Shown here: in pieces, positions 1-5,578 of the stretch
How positions within the stretch are numbered: position 1 is the first letter of the stretch
How the letters are laid out: each line of letters opens with the position of its first letter
Origin: Pelotomaculum sp.
GTDB taxonomy: Bacteria; Bacillota; Desulfotomaculia; Desulfotomaculales; Pelotomaculaceae
Assembly: GCA_003489345.1 (NCBI GenBank)
Contig: DNIT01000162.1
Location: 1 to 12,921, forward strand
Length of the DNA: 12,921 bases
Direction: 5' to 3'
Made by a program: the position numbers and the translations under genes
The notes under the pieces: generated by a model
Told to the model about the DNA's origin: nothing
Database searches by the model: none
The model's input: the letters and a program-made list of their open reading frames with translations, nothing else

Positions 1-57
1 AAGGAAGAGCATACCCACAGCACAACCAGGATCTACGATACCGGTTTCCACGCCTAG
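1..57 (+). CDS. Possible C-terminal tail of an upstream gene (partial)
   Basis: Frame 1 is open from the window edge to a TAG at 55-57 and ends with residues TTRIYDTGFHA. Frame 2 is also open, to a TAA at 68-70, so the frame choice is not secure. The bidirectional terminator at 93-126 lies just downstream and would suit a plus-strand gene ending here, convergent with tatA. The fragment is too short to assign a family. Confidence 0.2.
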   Translation, partial: KEEHTHSTTRIYDTGFHA

Positions 58-92
58 CCAAACCGGTTAACCTCAAACTTAATCAATGTATA

Positions 93-126
93 AAAAATCA
101 GGGGGCTGTGCAGTCCCCTGATTTTT
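93..126. terminator. Bidirectional intrinsic terminator
   Basis: A perfect 12-bp inverted repeat (93-104 pairs with 115-126) has a GC-rich core, CAGGGG/CCCCTG. It is flanked by an A-run on the left and a T-run on the right, so it reads as a Rho-independent terminator on both strands. It lies about 50 bp past the tatA stop and would also end transcription entering from the left edge. Confidence 0.85.
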
Positions 127-178
127 ATTACCATTAAGACTCATTCACTCCTGCAAGCTCAAAACCCATACCGCATTA

Positions 179-421
179 TTAGGGCTTCTCTTGGGCTTCT
201 GTAGCCGTTGCCCGTGGTTGCGCAGTCTCTTTTTCTGCTTCTTTTTGAGCTTCCTTGTCTGCCTCCAGCACCTCATCCCAGCCCGACATGGATGCTCTTC
301 TGAACTCTTTTAAGGTTCTGCCCAGAGCCTTTCCGACTTCGGGAATTTGTTTGGGACCAAAAACTACCAGCGCTATAACCAGGATTAATAGTATCTCAGG
401 CATGCCCAAACTGGGAAACAT
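179..421 (-). CDS. tatA: Sec-independent protein translocase subunit TatA/TatE family
   Basis: TatA forms the variable-size pore of the twin-arginine pathway, which exports folded, often cofactor-bearing, proteins across the cytoplasmic membrane. The product is 80 residues: one short N-terminal membrane helix (about 8-22), the hallmark FGPKQIPEVGKALG hinge at about 21-34, an amphipathic helix with REFRR-like character, and a charged Glu/Lys/Ala-rich tail. This is typical TatA length and layout. The start is the ATG at 421, preceded by a run of G's (GGGTGGGGGG) about 7 nt upstream. An in-frame GTG at 436 falls inside this ribosome binding site and is unlikely. It follows the YvlD-like gene at a short distance on the same strand, so the two are probably co-transcribed. 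No tatC is visible, so the Tat partner and substrates must lie elsewhere. Confidence 0.9.
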   Translation of the reverse strand: MFPSLGMPEILLILVIALVVFGPKQIPEVGKALGRTLKEFRRASMSGWDEVLEADKEAQKEAEKETAQPRATATEAQEKP

Positions 422-460
422 AAAAAATCCCCCCACCCGCTATCTCTGGCAATAATCTGT

Positions 461-805
461 TTAGTTTTCCGTTTGGAATACTCCGTTTAAGATCCAACTG
501 ACAATGCTGGTGATGATAGCCCCCCAAAACGCTCCCCAGAAACCATATACTGTAAACCCGGGCACAAACCAGGAAGCAAGCCAAAAGGCCAGGCCATTTA
601 TGATAAAGATAAACAATCCCAAGGTGAAAAAAGTAATGGGCAATGTAAGGACAATCAGCACCGGCTTGATCAAGGTATTAACCACACCCAGGACCAGCGC
701 GGCGAGCATCGCCGAAAAAAATCCTTTGACAGCAAAGCCGGATACCAGAGCATCAGCTATAATTAGGGCCAGACTGTTTAGAATTAGCTTAACTACCCAA
801 TTCAC
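461..805 (-). CDS. Phage holin family / YvlD-like four-helix membrane protein
   Basis: A 114-residue, almost wholly hydrophobic protein with about four predicted membrane helices (roughly 5-25, 30-50, 55-77, 88-108). The pattern NTLIKPVLIVLTLPITFFTLGLF, seen here around residues 43-65, is characteristic of the family called phage holin family 4 or YvlD (pfam04020, formerly DUF360). Despite the name, most chromosomal members are ordinary envelope proteins of unknown role, and nothing nearby suggests a phage. Translation begins at a GTG (803-805) with a GAGGTG ribosome binding site about 10 nt upstream. It is the first gene of a probable two-gene unit with tatA, about 40 bp apart. A function in membrane stress or envelope maintenance is possible but cannot be shown from the sequence. 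Confidence 0.85.
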   Translation of the reverse strand: MNWVVKLILNSLALIIADALVSGFAVKGFFSAMLAALVLGVVNTLIKPVLIVLTLPITFFTLGLFIFIINGLAFWLASWFVPGFTVYGFWGAFWGAIITSIVSWILNGVFQTEN

Positions 806-983
806 CGGCGCTCACCACCTCGGCAGCATAAAGCTGCTTTATTTATTTACCTCCGGCAAGGGGCTCTGCAGTTGTTTTTTAACTTAACCACTGCCTGTAA
901 ATAATAGTATAACACAATAGAGCCTATCCAGTAAAAAAATAATCTAAAAACAAGAGTCCGGTATACGAAGCCATACCCTCTAA

Positions 984-1010
984 AAATGCAGATGCGACTT
1001 CATTTGCACA
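984..1010. repeat. Dispersed 27-bp repeat, copy 1
   Basis: This 27-bp segment matches 8284-8310 at 25 of 27 positions on the same strand, while the flanking bases differ. The core TGCGA..TTCATT.GCA is an imperfect inverted repeat that can fold into a small stem-loop. In both places the copy sits upstream of a minus-strand gene (178 bp before the YvlD-like start here, 57 bp before the SLH glycosidase start at the other). Confidence 0.75.
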
Positions 1011-1080
1011 TCGTCCAGGGGTACCATAGAGATTGGTTCATCCGGGTCTTCAAGGTAATAAATTTGAAATTATAAAGCGG

Positions 1081-1296
1081 CTAAACTGGGAATATGTTAA
1101 ATAATGGAATGTGCATTTCTCCAGCCTTATACTGATATTGACTTTCATTATCAATATGGATATAATAAAAATACGGTTCCTGATTAAATCCAATTGGATC
1201 TTTCTTTGGTAAAATGGTACAAACATGTTTCGGGTAATACGCGTCTCCAAGAAGGATCTTGAAAAAAAGAATTCGGGATGGTTTTCTATCGTCCAA
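1081..1296 (-). CDS. Doubtful small ORF or gene remnant, 71 residues
   Basis: A 71-codon frame opens with TTG at 1296 and ends with TAG at 1081. The product is rich in aromatic and charged residues (for example GDAYYPKHVCTILPKKDP in its first half) and has protein-like composition with no long hydrophobic run. I do not recognise the family. Against it, the TTG has only a weak AAGAAG-type ribosome binding site, a second overlapping frame (1050-1250) is also open, and the region is AT-rich, where chance ORFs are common. No terminator follows it. It could be a real small protein, the eroded end of a lost gene, or chance. Confidence 0.3.
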   Translation of the reverse strand: MDDRKPSRILFFKILLGDAYYPKHVCTILPKKDPIGFNQEPYFYYIHIDNESQYQYKAGEMHIPLFNIFPV

Positions 1297-1311
1297 CTTC
1301 TTAGTTACTTA

Positions 1312-1323
1312 ATTATTAATAAT
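1312..1323. promoter_or_regulatory. AT-rich palindrome in the feoA promoter region
   Basis: A perfect 12-bp palindrome ATTATTAATAAT lies about 40 bp before the feoA start, inside the likely promoter region. Its AT-rich dyad is reminiscent of Fur-type sites, but it is not a full 7-1-7 Fur box. A TTAG at 1301-1304 lies just upstream. A regulator-binding role is inference. Confidence 0.3.
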
Positions 1324-1362
1324 GTTAATATGGCCATACTACTCTAATGTAGGAAGATGATT

Positions 1363-1587
1363 ATGATGTCATTAGCAAATGGAAAATTAAATACGCCTTA
1401 TACGGTGAATCGTGTTAATACTGAGCAGGAAGATATTCGTGAATTTTTATTTACGCTGGGTTGTTATCCCGGTGAAAAAGTAACCATTATTTCTAAACTG
1501 GCATCTAATTATATTGTTAGCATTAAAGATGCAAGGTACAGTATAGACGAGGATTTAGCAAAAGCCATTATATGCAGCAATCATTGA
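1363..1587 (+). CDS. feoA: Ferrous iron transport protein A (FeoA)
   Basis: FeoA is a small cytoplasmic SH3-like protein that assists FeoB in ferrous iron uptake. The 74-residue product has the expected FeoA size and pattern: an N-terminal strand, the helix LFTLGCYPGEKVTIISK where FeoA proteins carry LG..PG..V, and the closing I..DLAKAI strand-helix. Three ATGs are in frame (1357, 1363, 1366). The AGGAAG ribosome binding site at 1351-1356 abuts 1357 directly, so 1363 (6-nt spacing) or 1366 (9-nt) is the likely start. The gene heads a plus-strand operon with feoB and the Cys-rich mini-protein. The 229-bp gap to feoB is unusually long for this operon and contains a decayed copy of this gene's 3' end. 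Confidence 0.88.
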   Translation: MMSLANGKLNTPYTVNRVNTEQEDIREFLFTLGCYPGEKVTIISKLASNYIVSIKDARYSIDEDLAKAIICSNH

Positions 1588-1655
1588 GAAGGGACGGTCT
1601 TGAGCAAAATCAGGAGGGTTAATTTTTCCCAAAAGTTAGATAGAACTAACTAACT
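1558..1655 (+). repeat. Tandem duplication unit A (feoA 3' end plus spacer)
   Basis: This segment runs from the last codons of feoA (GCAAAAGCC onward) through the stop into the spacer. It aligns with 1695-1800 through shared blocks: ATTATATG, AATCA, TTGAG.AAAA, TAATTTTT and AGTTAGAT.G.ACTAA. The copies differ by substitutions and small indels, so the duplication is old. An AGGAGGG at 1611-1617 with no start codon at proper distance looks like an orphaned ribosome binding site. Confidence 0.6.
1636..1649. promoter_or_regulatory. TTAG-N6-CTAA site 1 (DtxR/IdeR-like core)
   Basis: TTAGATAGAACTAA, extended by one base on each side to GTTAG..CTAAC, and followed by a further CTAAC/CTTAA. The TTAG-N6-CTAA spacing equals the core of the known DtxR/IdeR operator (TTAGGTTAGCCTAA). 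The iron-uptake context supports a metalloregulator site, but no regulator gene is present and this is inference. Confidence 0.4.
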
Positions 1656-1752
1656 TAACAAAAATTCCAATAGCGAACAACAATATTGCTGGATGCAAAG
1701 CTATTATATGTACGAATCATATTTGAATAAAGGGGGTAATCTTGAGTAAAAG

Positions 1753-1766
1753 TTAGTGCGGACTAA
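1753..1766. promoter_or_regulatory. TTAG-N6-CTAA site 2 (DtxR/IdeR-like core)
   Basis: TTAGTGCGGACTAA is a TTAGT/ACTAA dyad with a 4-nt centre. It lies between a TTGAGT (1742-1747) and a TAATTT (1764-1769) that could be a weak promoter for feoB. It is in the spacer immediately before feoB. Confidence 0.4.
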
Positions 1767-1779
1767 TTTTTCTAAGAAG

Positions 1780-1793
1780 TTAGATGGGACTAA
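1780..1793. promoter_or_regulatory. TTAG-N6-CTAA site 3 (DtxR/IdeR-like core)
   Basis: TTAGATGGGACTAA begins exactly 27 bp after site 2 and ends about 24 bp before the feoB start. It is the counterpart of site 1 in the duplicated spacer. Site 2 has no clear counterpart in unit A. Confidence 0.4.
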
Positions 1794-1816
1794 ATTATTT
1801 AATTAAGGAGGGCACC

Positions 1817-3826
1817 ATGAGAATCGCTTTAGCGGGAAATCCCAATAGCGGAAAAACAACATTGTTTAATGCTATTACGGGGAAAGTTGAACATGTAGGA
1901 AACTGGCCCGGGGTTACCGTGGAAAAAAAGGAAGGAGATGTAAAACAGAACCTTAACCCACGGAAAGAAAATTTGGTGGTAGTGGACTTACCCGGCGCAT
2001 ACTCCATGTCACCCTATACCAGTGAAGAGTCAATAACCAAAGACTTTGTCCAAAACGAAAATCCTGACGTTATCATCAACATTGTGGACGCAACCAATTT
2101 AAGCAGAAGTTTGTTCTTTACCACACAATTATTAGAACTGGGGATACCCGTCGTAGTTGCACTTAACAAGAGTGATTTGACAGAAGCAAAAGGCATCGCA
2201 ATCAATATTCCGACATTGAGTGACATACTGAAATGCCCTGTTATTGCAACCGTAGCCACCAAATCGGCTAATAACGGATTGCTTGAACTGATGAATGCTG
2301 CCATAATCGTTGGCAAGTCACAAAAGAAGCAAACCGCTCCTTTTGCTGGAGGCGCAAAAAAAGCTTCAAAAGAAGGCTTTGAAAAAGCGGATAAAAAACG
2401 ATATGCATTTGTAAACGATGTTGTTGCGGAAGTCGAGAAAAGAAAGATAAGCTCAGAAAAGCAAACCTTGCAAGACAAGGTCGACAGGATCATCGCCCAC
2501 AAGTGGCTGGGGATCCCTATCTTTGCGGCAATCATTTACTTAGTTTTTTCGATCTCCCAGGCATGGGTGGGACCACCTTTGGCAGATATCTTTGTCGGCT
2601 GGATAGACCTGTTTAACGAAACTGTAGGCTCACTGCTGGGTGAAGACGTAAACCCGGTTATCGGAGCCTTGCTGCTTGACGGTATCATTGGTGGCGTGGG
2701 CGCTGTCATTGGTTTTTTACCGCTGATTATGGTGTTGTTCTTCTGCCTGGCGCTGTTGGAAGACTGCGGTTATATGGCCCGTGTAGCTGTTGTTATGGAC
2801 AGGTTCTTTAAAAAAGTCGGATTGTCCGGCAGATCCATCATCCCGATGATTGTTGGTACCGGCTGCGGCATACCCGGCGTTATGGCCACAAGAACCATCA
2901 AAAACGAAAGGCAAAGACGCACCATGGCGATGTTGACCACATTTATGCCCTGTGGCGCCAAACTCCCCATCATCGCCCTTTTTGCCGGTGTTTTTTTCGG
3001 CGAAAACAGCTGGGTGGGAACTTCCATGTACTTCCTGGGAATCTTTGTAATTATTATAGGCGCATTGATTATCAGGCAAATCACCGGGGATTTTTCCAGG
3101 TCCTATTTCATCATGGAGCTTCCTGAATACAGGTTCCCGAGCATTAAGAGAGCAGCCGTATCCATGCTGATGAGGGCAAAGGCATTCATTATTAAAGCAG
3201 GCACCATTATTCTGGTTTCCAACGCGGTAGTACACATACTGCAAACATTCGACTGGCAATTCCAAGTCGTCGCGGAAACTGCGCCGGAGACCAGCATACT
3301 GGCAAGCATTGCGACACCCCTGGCGGTATTGTTTATCCCGCTCGGCTTTGGCCTGTGGCAGTTTGCGGCGGCGGCAGTAACAGGATTCATCGCCAAGGAA
3401 AATGTGGTCGGTACATTAGCCGTATGCTTTGGGATAACGAATTTTATCGATGTGGAAGAATTGGCACTTGTCGGGAGCGGTAGCGAAGTTAGTGCTGTAT
3501 TCGGCATCGGGGCGGTAGCCGCCCTTGCTTATCTGGTGTTTAACCTCTTTACGCCACCATGCTTTGCAGCCATCGGTGCCATGAACTCTGAATTGGAGTC
3601 GCGTAAGTGGCTCACGGGCGCCATTGCCTTCCAGCTGGGCATGGGTTATGTATTGGCTTTCCTCGTCTATCAGATCGGTACTTTGGTAAGCACCGGATCG
3701 TTAGGCCAGGGATTTATTGGAGGACTCATCGCTGTGGCGATTATGGTGGGTTTTGTTGTGTACCTAATGAAAAAAGGCAGTAAAAATAAACAGATATTTG
3801 CCGAAATGCAGGCGGTAAAGTTATGA
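1817..3826 (+). CDS. feoB: Ferrous iron transport protein B (FeoB)
   Basis: FeoB is the inner-membrane permease of the Feo system, importing Fe(II) under control of its cytoplasmic GTPase domain. The 669-residue product starts with the G domain: G1 GNPNSGKT (7-14), the G2 region GNWPGVTVE (28-36), G3 DLPG (57-60), G4 NKSD (117-120). A helical guanine-dissociation-inhibitor-like segment follows (about 180-240), then a polytopic membrane core containing two FeoB Gate-type regions. The conserved signatures MARVAVVMDRFF, GTGCGIPGVMATRTI, MPCGAKLPI and FTPPCFAAIGAM mark the core. The start is ATG 1817, behind a strong AAGGAGGG. The frame is open upstream to 1784, but that start has no ribosome binding site. 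The stop overlaps the next gene as ATGA, giving translational coupling. The length is typical of clostridial FeoB. Confidence 0.97.
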   Translation: MRIALAGNPNSGKTTLFNAITGKVEHVGNWPGVTVEKKEGDVKQNLNPRKENLVVVDLPGAYSMSPYTSEESITKDFVQNENPDVIINIVDATNLSRSLFFTTQLLELGIPVVVALNKSDLTEAKGIAINIPTLSDILKCPVIATVATKSANNGLLELMNAAIIVGKSQKKQTAPFAGGAKKASKEGFEKADKKRYAFVNDVVAEVEKRKISSEKQTLQDKVDRIIAHKWLGIPIFAAIIYLVFSISQAWVGPPLADIFVGWIDLFNETVGSLLGEDVNPVIGALLLDGIIGGVGAVIGFLPLIMVLFFCLALLEDCGYMARVAVVMDRFFKKVGLSGRSIIPMIVGTGCGIPGVMATRTIKNERQRRTMAMLTTFMPCGAKLPIIALFAGVFFGENSWVGTSMYFLGIFVIIIGALIIRQITGDFSRSYFIMELPEYRFPSIKRAAVSMLMRAKAFIIKAGTIILVSNAVVHILQTFDWQFQVVAETAPETSILASIATPLAVLFIPLGFGLWQFAAAAVTGFIAKENVVGTLAVCFGITNFIDVEELALVGSGSEVSAVFGIGAVAALAYLVFNLFTPPCFAAIGAMNSELESRKWLTGAIAFQLGMGYVLAFLVYQIGTLVSTGSLGQGFIGGLIAVAIMVGFVVYLMKKGSKNKQIFAEMQAVKL

Positions 3827-3963
3827 GCACAGTAGATTTTGTTGTTGTCGGTGTAATCGCTCTAATCCTTGCACTTGCTATAAATAAAATTGTCAAGGAT
3901 AAGAAAAAAGGTGTAAAGTGTATCGGATGCGATGCATGCTGCGATAAGTCACGTAAACGCTAA
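3823..3963 (+). CDS. FeoB-associated Cys-rich membrane protein
   Basis: A 46-residue protein has one N-terminal membrane helix (about 4-20, VDFVVVGVIALILALAI), a basic stretch (KDKKKG), then a Cys cluster CIGCDACC and a basic end KSRKR. This matches the small FeoB-associated Cys-rich membrane protein family (pfam12669) found directly after feoB in clostridia. Its ATG overlaps the feoB stop (ATGA at 3823-3826), so it is translated by coupling. Four cysteines at 33, 36, 39 and 40 could bind iron or an iron-sulfur cluster at the membrane face. It may replace FeoC, but its precise role is not established. A strong terminator follows at 4019-4056. Confidence 0.85.
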   Translation: MSTVDFVVVGVIALILALAINKIVKDKKKGVKCIGCDACCDKSRKR

Positions 3964-4018
3964 CGCCGTCCGGCCTTCGTAACTGCATATTCGTAATTGC
4001 ATATCATGATGATAACCC

Positions 4019-4056
4019 CCCGTCACGATCTCCGCTTCGTGGCGGGATTCGTTTTT
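4019..4056 (+). terminator. Intrinsic terminator of the feo operon
   Basis: A 10-bp stem CCCGTCACGA / TCGTGGCGGG (one G-U pair) with an 8-nt loop is followed by ATTCGTTTTT. It lies 55 bp after the Cys-rich gene stop and faces the cobT terminator. Confidence 0.85.
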
Positions 4057-4095
4057 AACCTCAAATACAAATTTGTTGGCTGTCTAAATGTTATA

Positions 4096-4136
4096 AAGAA
4101 AAGGAGCATAGCCTAAGTTTCCTTAAACTGTGCTCC
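4096..4136 (-). terminator. Intrinsic terminator of cobT
   Basis: On the minus strand a stem GGAGCA / TGCTCC encloses an inner AGTTT / AAACT hairpin and is followed by TTTTCTTT. It begins 25 bp after the cobT stop and separates cobT from the convergent feo operon. Confidence 0.75.
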
Positions 4137-4161
4137 AAGGGTTTTGTTTTGGGATGTGTTT

Positions 4162-5226
4162 TTATTTCAGTATTTTATCTTCTTCCAGGTCGGAGACGCC
4201 AGCTTCACCAAAAGAAGCCATCTCCCGCATTATTTTCGTGGCAGCTTCAACCAGGCTCATGGTTAGAACGGCTCCCGTTCCCTCTCCGAGCCTCATTCGC
4301 AGGTGAACCACCGGGCGCAGGCCCAACAGATCCAACATAAGGCGGTGTCCCTGTTCTCCGGACAGGTGGGAAGCAATCATGTATTCGCGGGATTTGGGCT
4401 GCAGTTTGAAAGCCACCAGAGCTGCCGCGGTGGTTATAAATCCATCAATCAGCACAGGTGTCCGCCTGGCAGCAGCCCCCAGGATCACGCCGGCCAGACC
4501 GGCGATCTCAAGTCCGCCGACTTTAGCCAGGACACCCAGGGCATCTTCCGGATCCGGCCGGTTCTTTGCGAGCGCCCTGGCTATCGCGGAAATCTTCAGT
4601 TTCATAACTTCATCGTTGACCATGGTCCCGCGGCCGGTCGCCTCTTCAGCTGTATAACCGCCAAAGGCCGCCAGGATGGCGCTGCTCGGAGTGGTATTGC
4701 CGATCCCCATATCGCCTGCAGCGAGGAGGTTGCTTCCTGCGTCAATCTCGGACTGGGCTACCTCTATTCCCACTTCCAGAGCCTGTACCGCCTCATCCCG
4801 TGACATAGCCGGGCCAACGGCAATATTCCCGGTACCGGCCCTGACCTTGCGCGGTACGACACCCGGAAAGGCGACGGGCGTAAGAACACCGACATCGACC
4901 ACAACCAGCCTGGCAGCAGCGTGCCTTGCCAGGACCCCTATTCCGGCTACGCCATTTACCATAGCCTGCATCATTTGGACGGTAACTTCAGGTGGCGCTA
5001 CGCTCACACCTTCTTCGACCACCCCGTGGTCCCCCGCCATGACGATAACCGATTTCCCCTCAACGCGGGGGTTGGCTTTGCCGGTAATACCGGCCAGGCG
5101 TACTGCCATCTCTTCCAGCACACCGAGGCTCCCCGGCGGCTTGATTAAGCTGTCCAGCCGTTTCTGAGCCTCTTCCATGGCCTTGCGATCCGGGTCTCCA
5201 ATTTGATTGATGGTTTGATAAAGCAA
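4162..5226 (-). CDS. cobT: Nicotinate-nucleotide-dimethylbenzimidazole phosphoribosyltransferase (CobT)
   Basis: CobT moves the phosphoribosyl group of nicotinate mononucleotide onto a benzimidazole-type base, giving the alpha-ribazole phosphate that becomes the lower ligand of cobalamin. The 354-residue product has the usual length and motifs: IKPPGSLGVLE near 28-38, MAGDHGVVEEGVS near 63-75, AAGDMGIGNTTPSSA near 169-183, the Gly/Ala-rich region LAGVILGAAARRTPVLIDGF near 244-263, SHLSGEQGHR near 286-295, and LGEGTGA near 313-319. The Glu in LGEGTG corresponds to the catalytic Glu317 of Salmonella CobT. Translation starts at TTG (5224-5226), 7 nt behind a GGGGGG ribosome binding site. The gene stands alone, with its own cobalamin riboswitch and leader terminator upstream and a terminator downstream. 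No other cobalamin gene lies in the window. Confidence 0.95.
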   Translation of the reverse strand: MLYQTINQIGDPDRKAMEEAQKRLDSLIKPPGSLGVLEEMAVRLAGITGKANPRVEGKSVIVMAGDHGVVEEGVSVAPPEVTVQMMQAMVNGVAGIGVLARHAAARLVVVDVGVLTPVAFPGVVPRKVRAGTGNIAVGPAMSRDEAVQALEVGIEVAQSEIDAGSNLLAAGDMGIGNTTPSSAILAAFGGYTAEEATGRGTMVNDEVMKLKISAIARALAKNRPDPEDALGVLAKVGGLEIAGLAGVILGAAARRTPVLIDGFITTAAALVAFKLQPKSREYMIASHLSGEQGHRLMLDLLGLRPVVHLRMRLGEGTGAVLTMSLVEAATKIMREMASFGEAGVSDLEEDKILK

Positions 5227-5267
5227 TGTTTTTCCCCCCTAATATAGTTAGAACTTGGATCGGCTGA

Positions 5268-5303
5268 GGAAAAGAAAAATCCACAGCCTCATCAGGCCGT
5301 GGA
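5268..5303 (-). terminator. Leader terminator of the cobalamin riboswitch (expression platform)
   Basis: On the minus strand a 10-bp stem TCCACGGCCT / AGGCTGTGGA (one G-U pair) is followed by TTTTTCTTTT. It lies between the aptamer and cobT, so it is best read as the OFF-state terminator formed when coenzyme B12 is bound. A second GTCCACG lies upstream, just past the aptamer (5343-5349 on the plus numbering), and could compete for the 3' arm. I did not find a clear antiterminator pairing by eye. Confidence 0.85.
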
Positions 5304-5349
5304 CTTTACCATCATCCATCGGATACCCCCGCAAAGCAGGGTCGTGGAC

Positions 5350-5505
5350 ACAACAGGCAGGTCTCCTGGCTCACATTCATTACACATCGCGCCTTCCCGG
5401 CAAACTGCCAGTGGCAAACTAGCGATGCGCTCCTGTTTACAGTGGCGGGACCGCTCAGGACTTAAACCTGATTCCCTATTCTCCCCCAGCGGGCACCTGT
5501 CGGTT
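5350..5505 (-). promoter_or_regulatory. Cobalamin (AdoCbl-type) riboswitch
   Basis: Reading the minus strand, the order of conserved elements is that of the cobalamin aptamer: GGTGCCCGC, then GGGAATCAGGT, AAGTCCTGAGCGGTCCCGCC, ACTGTAAACAGGAGCG, CCACTGG..GCCGGGAAGGC, and the B12 box AGCCAGGAGACCTGCCTG (5354-5371). An outer P1 helix can form from ACAGG (about 5496-5500) with CCTGT (about 5352-5357). It precedes cobT, with the leader terminator between them, so high B12 should shut off cobT. Confidence 0.95.
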
Positions 5506-5578
5506 TAACACGGTAATAGTTTTCATAAAGATTCAACTTCAGCCATATATATTCCTGCTGTTTACGACAGAAATATTT

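Larger units (their letters stand above)
806..1362. other. Intergenic region between divergent yvlD-like gene and feoA
   Basis: About 550 bp separate two divergently transcribed units. The stretch holds a TATACT -10-like hexamer on the minus strand (906-911) without a convincing -35, one copy of a 27-bp dispersed repeat (984-1010), a doubtful minus-strand ORF (1081-1296), and an AT-rich palindrome before feoA (1312-1323). No tRNA, riboswitch or terminator was recognised. The promoters of both flanking operons must lie here. Confidence 0.6.
1695..1800 (+). repeat. Tandem duplication unit B, possible remnant of a second feoA
   Basis: This is the diverged second copy of the feoA 3' end and spacer. 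The block corresponding to the final feoA codons has lost one A (GCAAAGC against GCAAAAGCC), so it no longer reads in the FeoA frame. It is followed by the same TTGAG.AAAA, TAATTTTT and TTAG..CTAA blocks seen in unit A. Either a tandem duplication of about 100 bp occurred, or a second feoA once lay here and was mostly deleted. Clostridial feo operons often carry two feoA genes, which favours the second reading. Confidence 0.5.

Noticed and set aside
461..805. Prophage or lysis cassette suggested by the phage holin family name
   Set aside because: The protein is the YvlD-type chromosomal family. There is no endolysin, integrase or phage structural gene nearby.
906..911. TATACT as the -10 of a promoter for the YvlD-like gene
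   Set aside because: The hexamer 17 bp upstream (TTACTG) matches TTGACA poorly, so a promoter cannot be called with confidence.
1312..1323. A full Fur box upstream of feoA
   Set aside because: Only a 12-bp AT-rich palindrome is present; it does not fit the 7-1-7 consensus well enough, so it is listed only as a low-confidence site.
2717..3507. Several minus-strand frames of 100-180 residues inside feoB
   Set aside because: They are shadows of the feoB coding sequence, which has all family motifs across this region on the plus strand.
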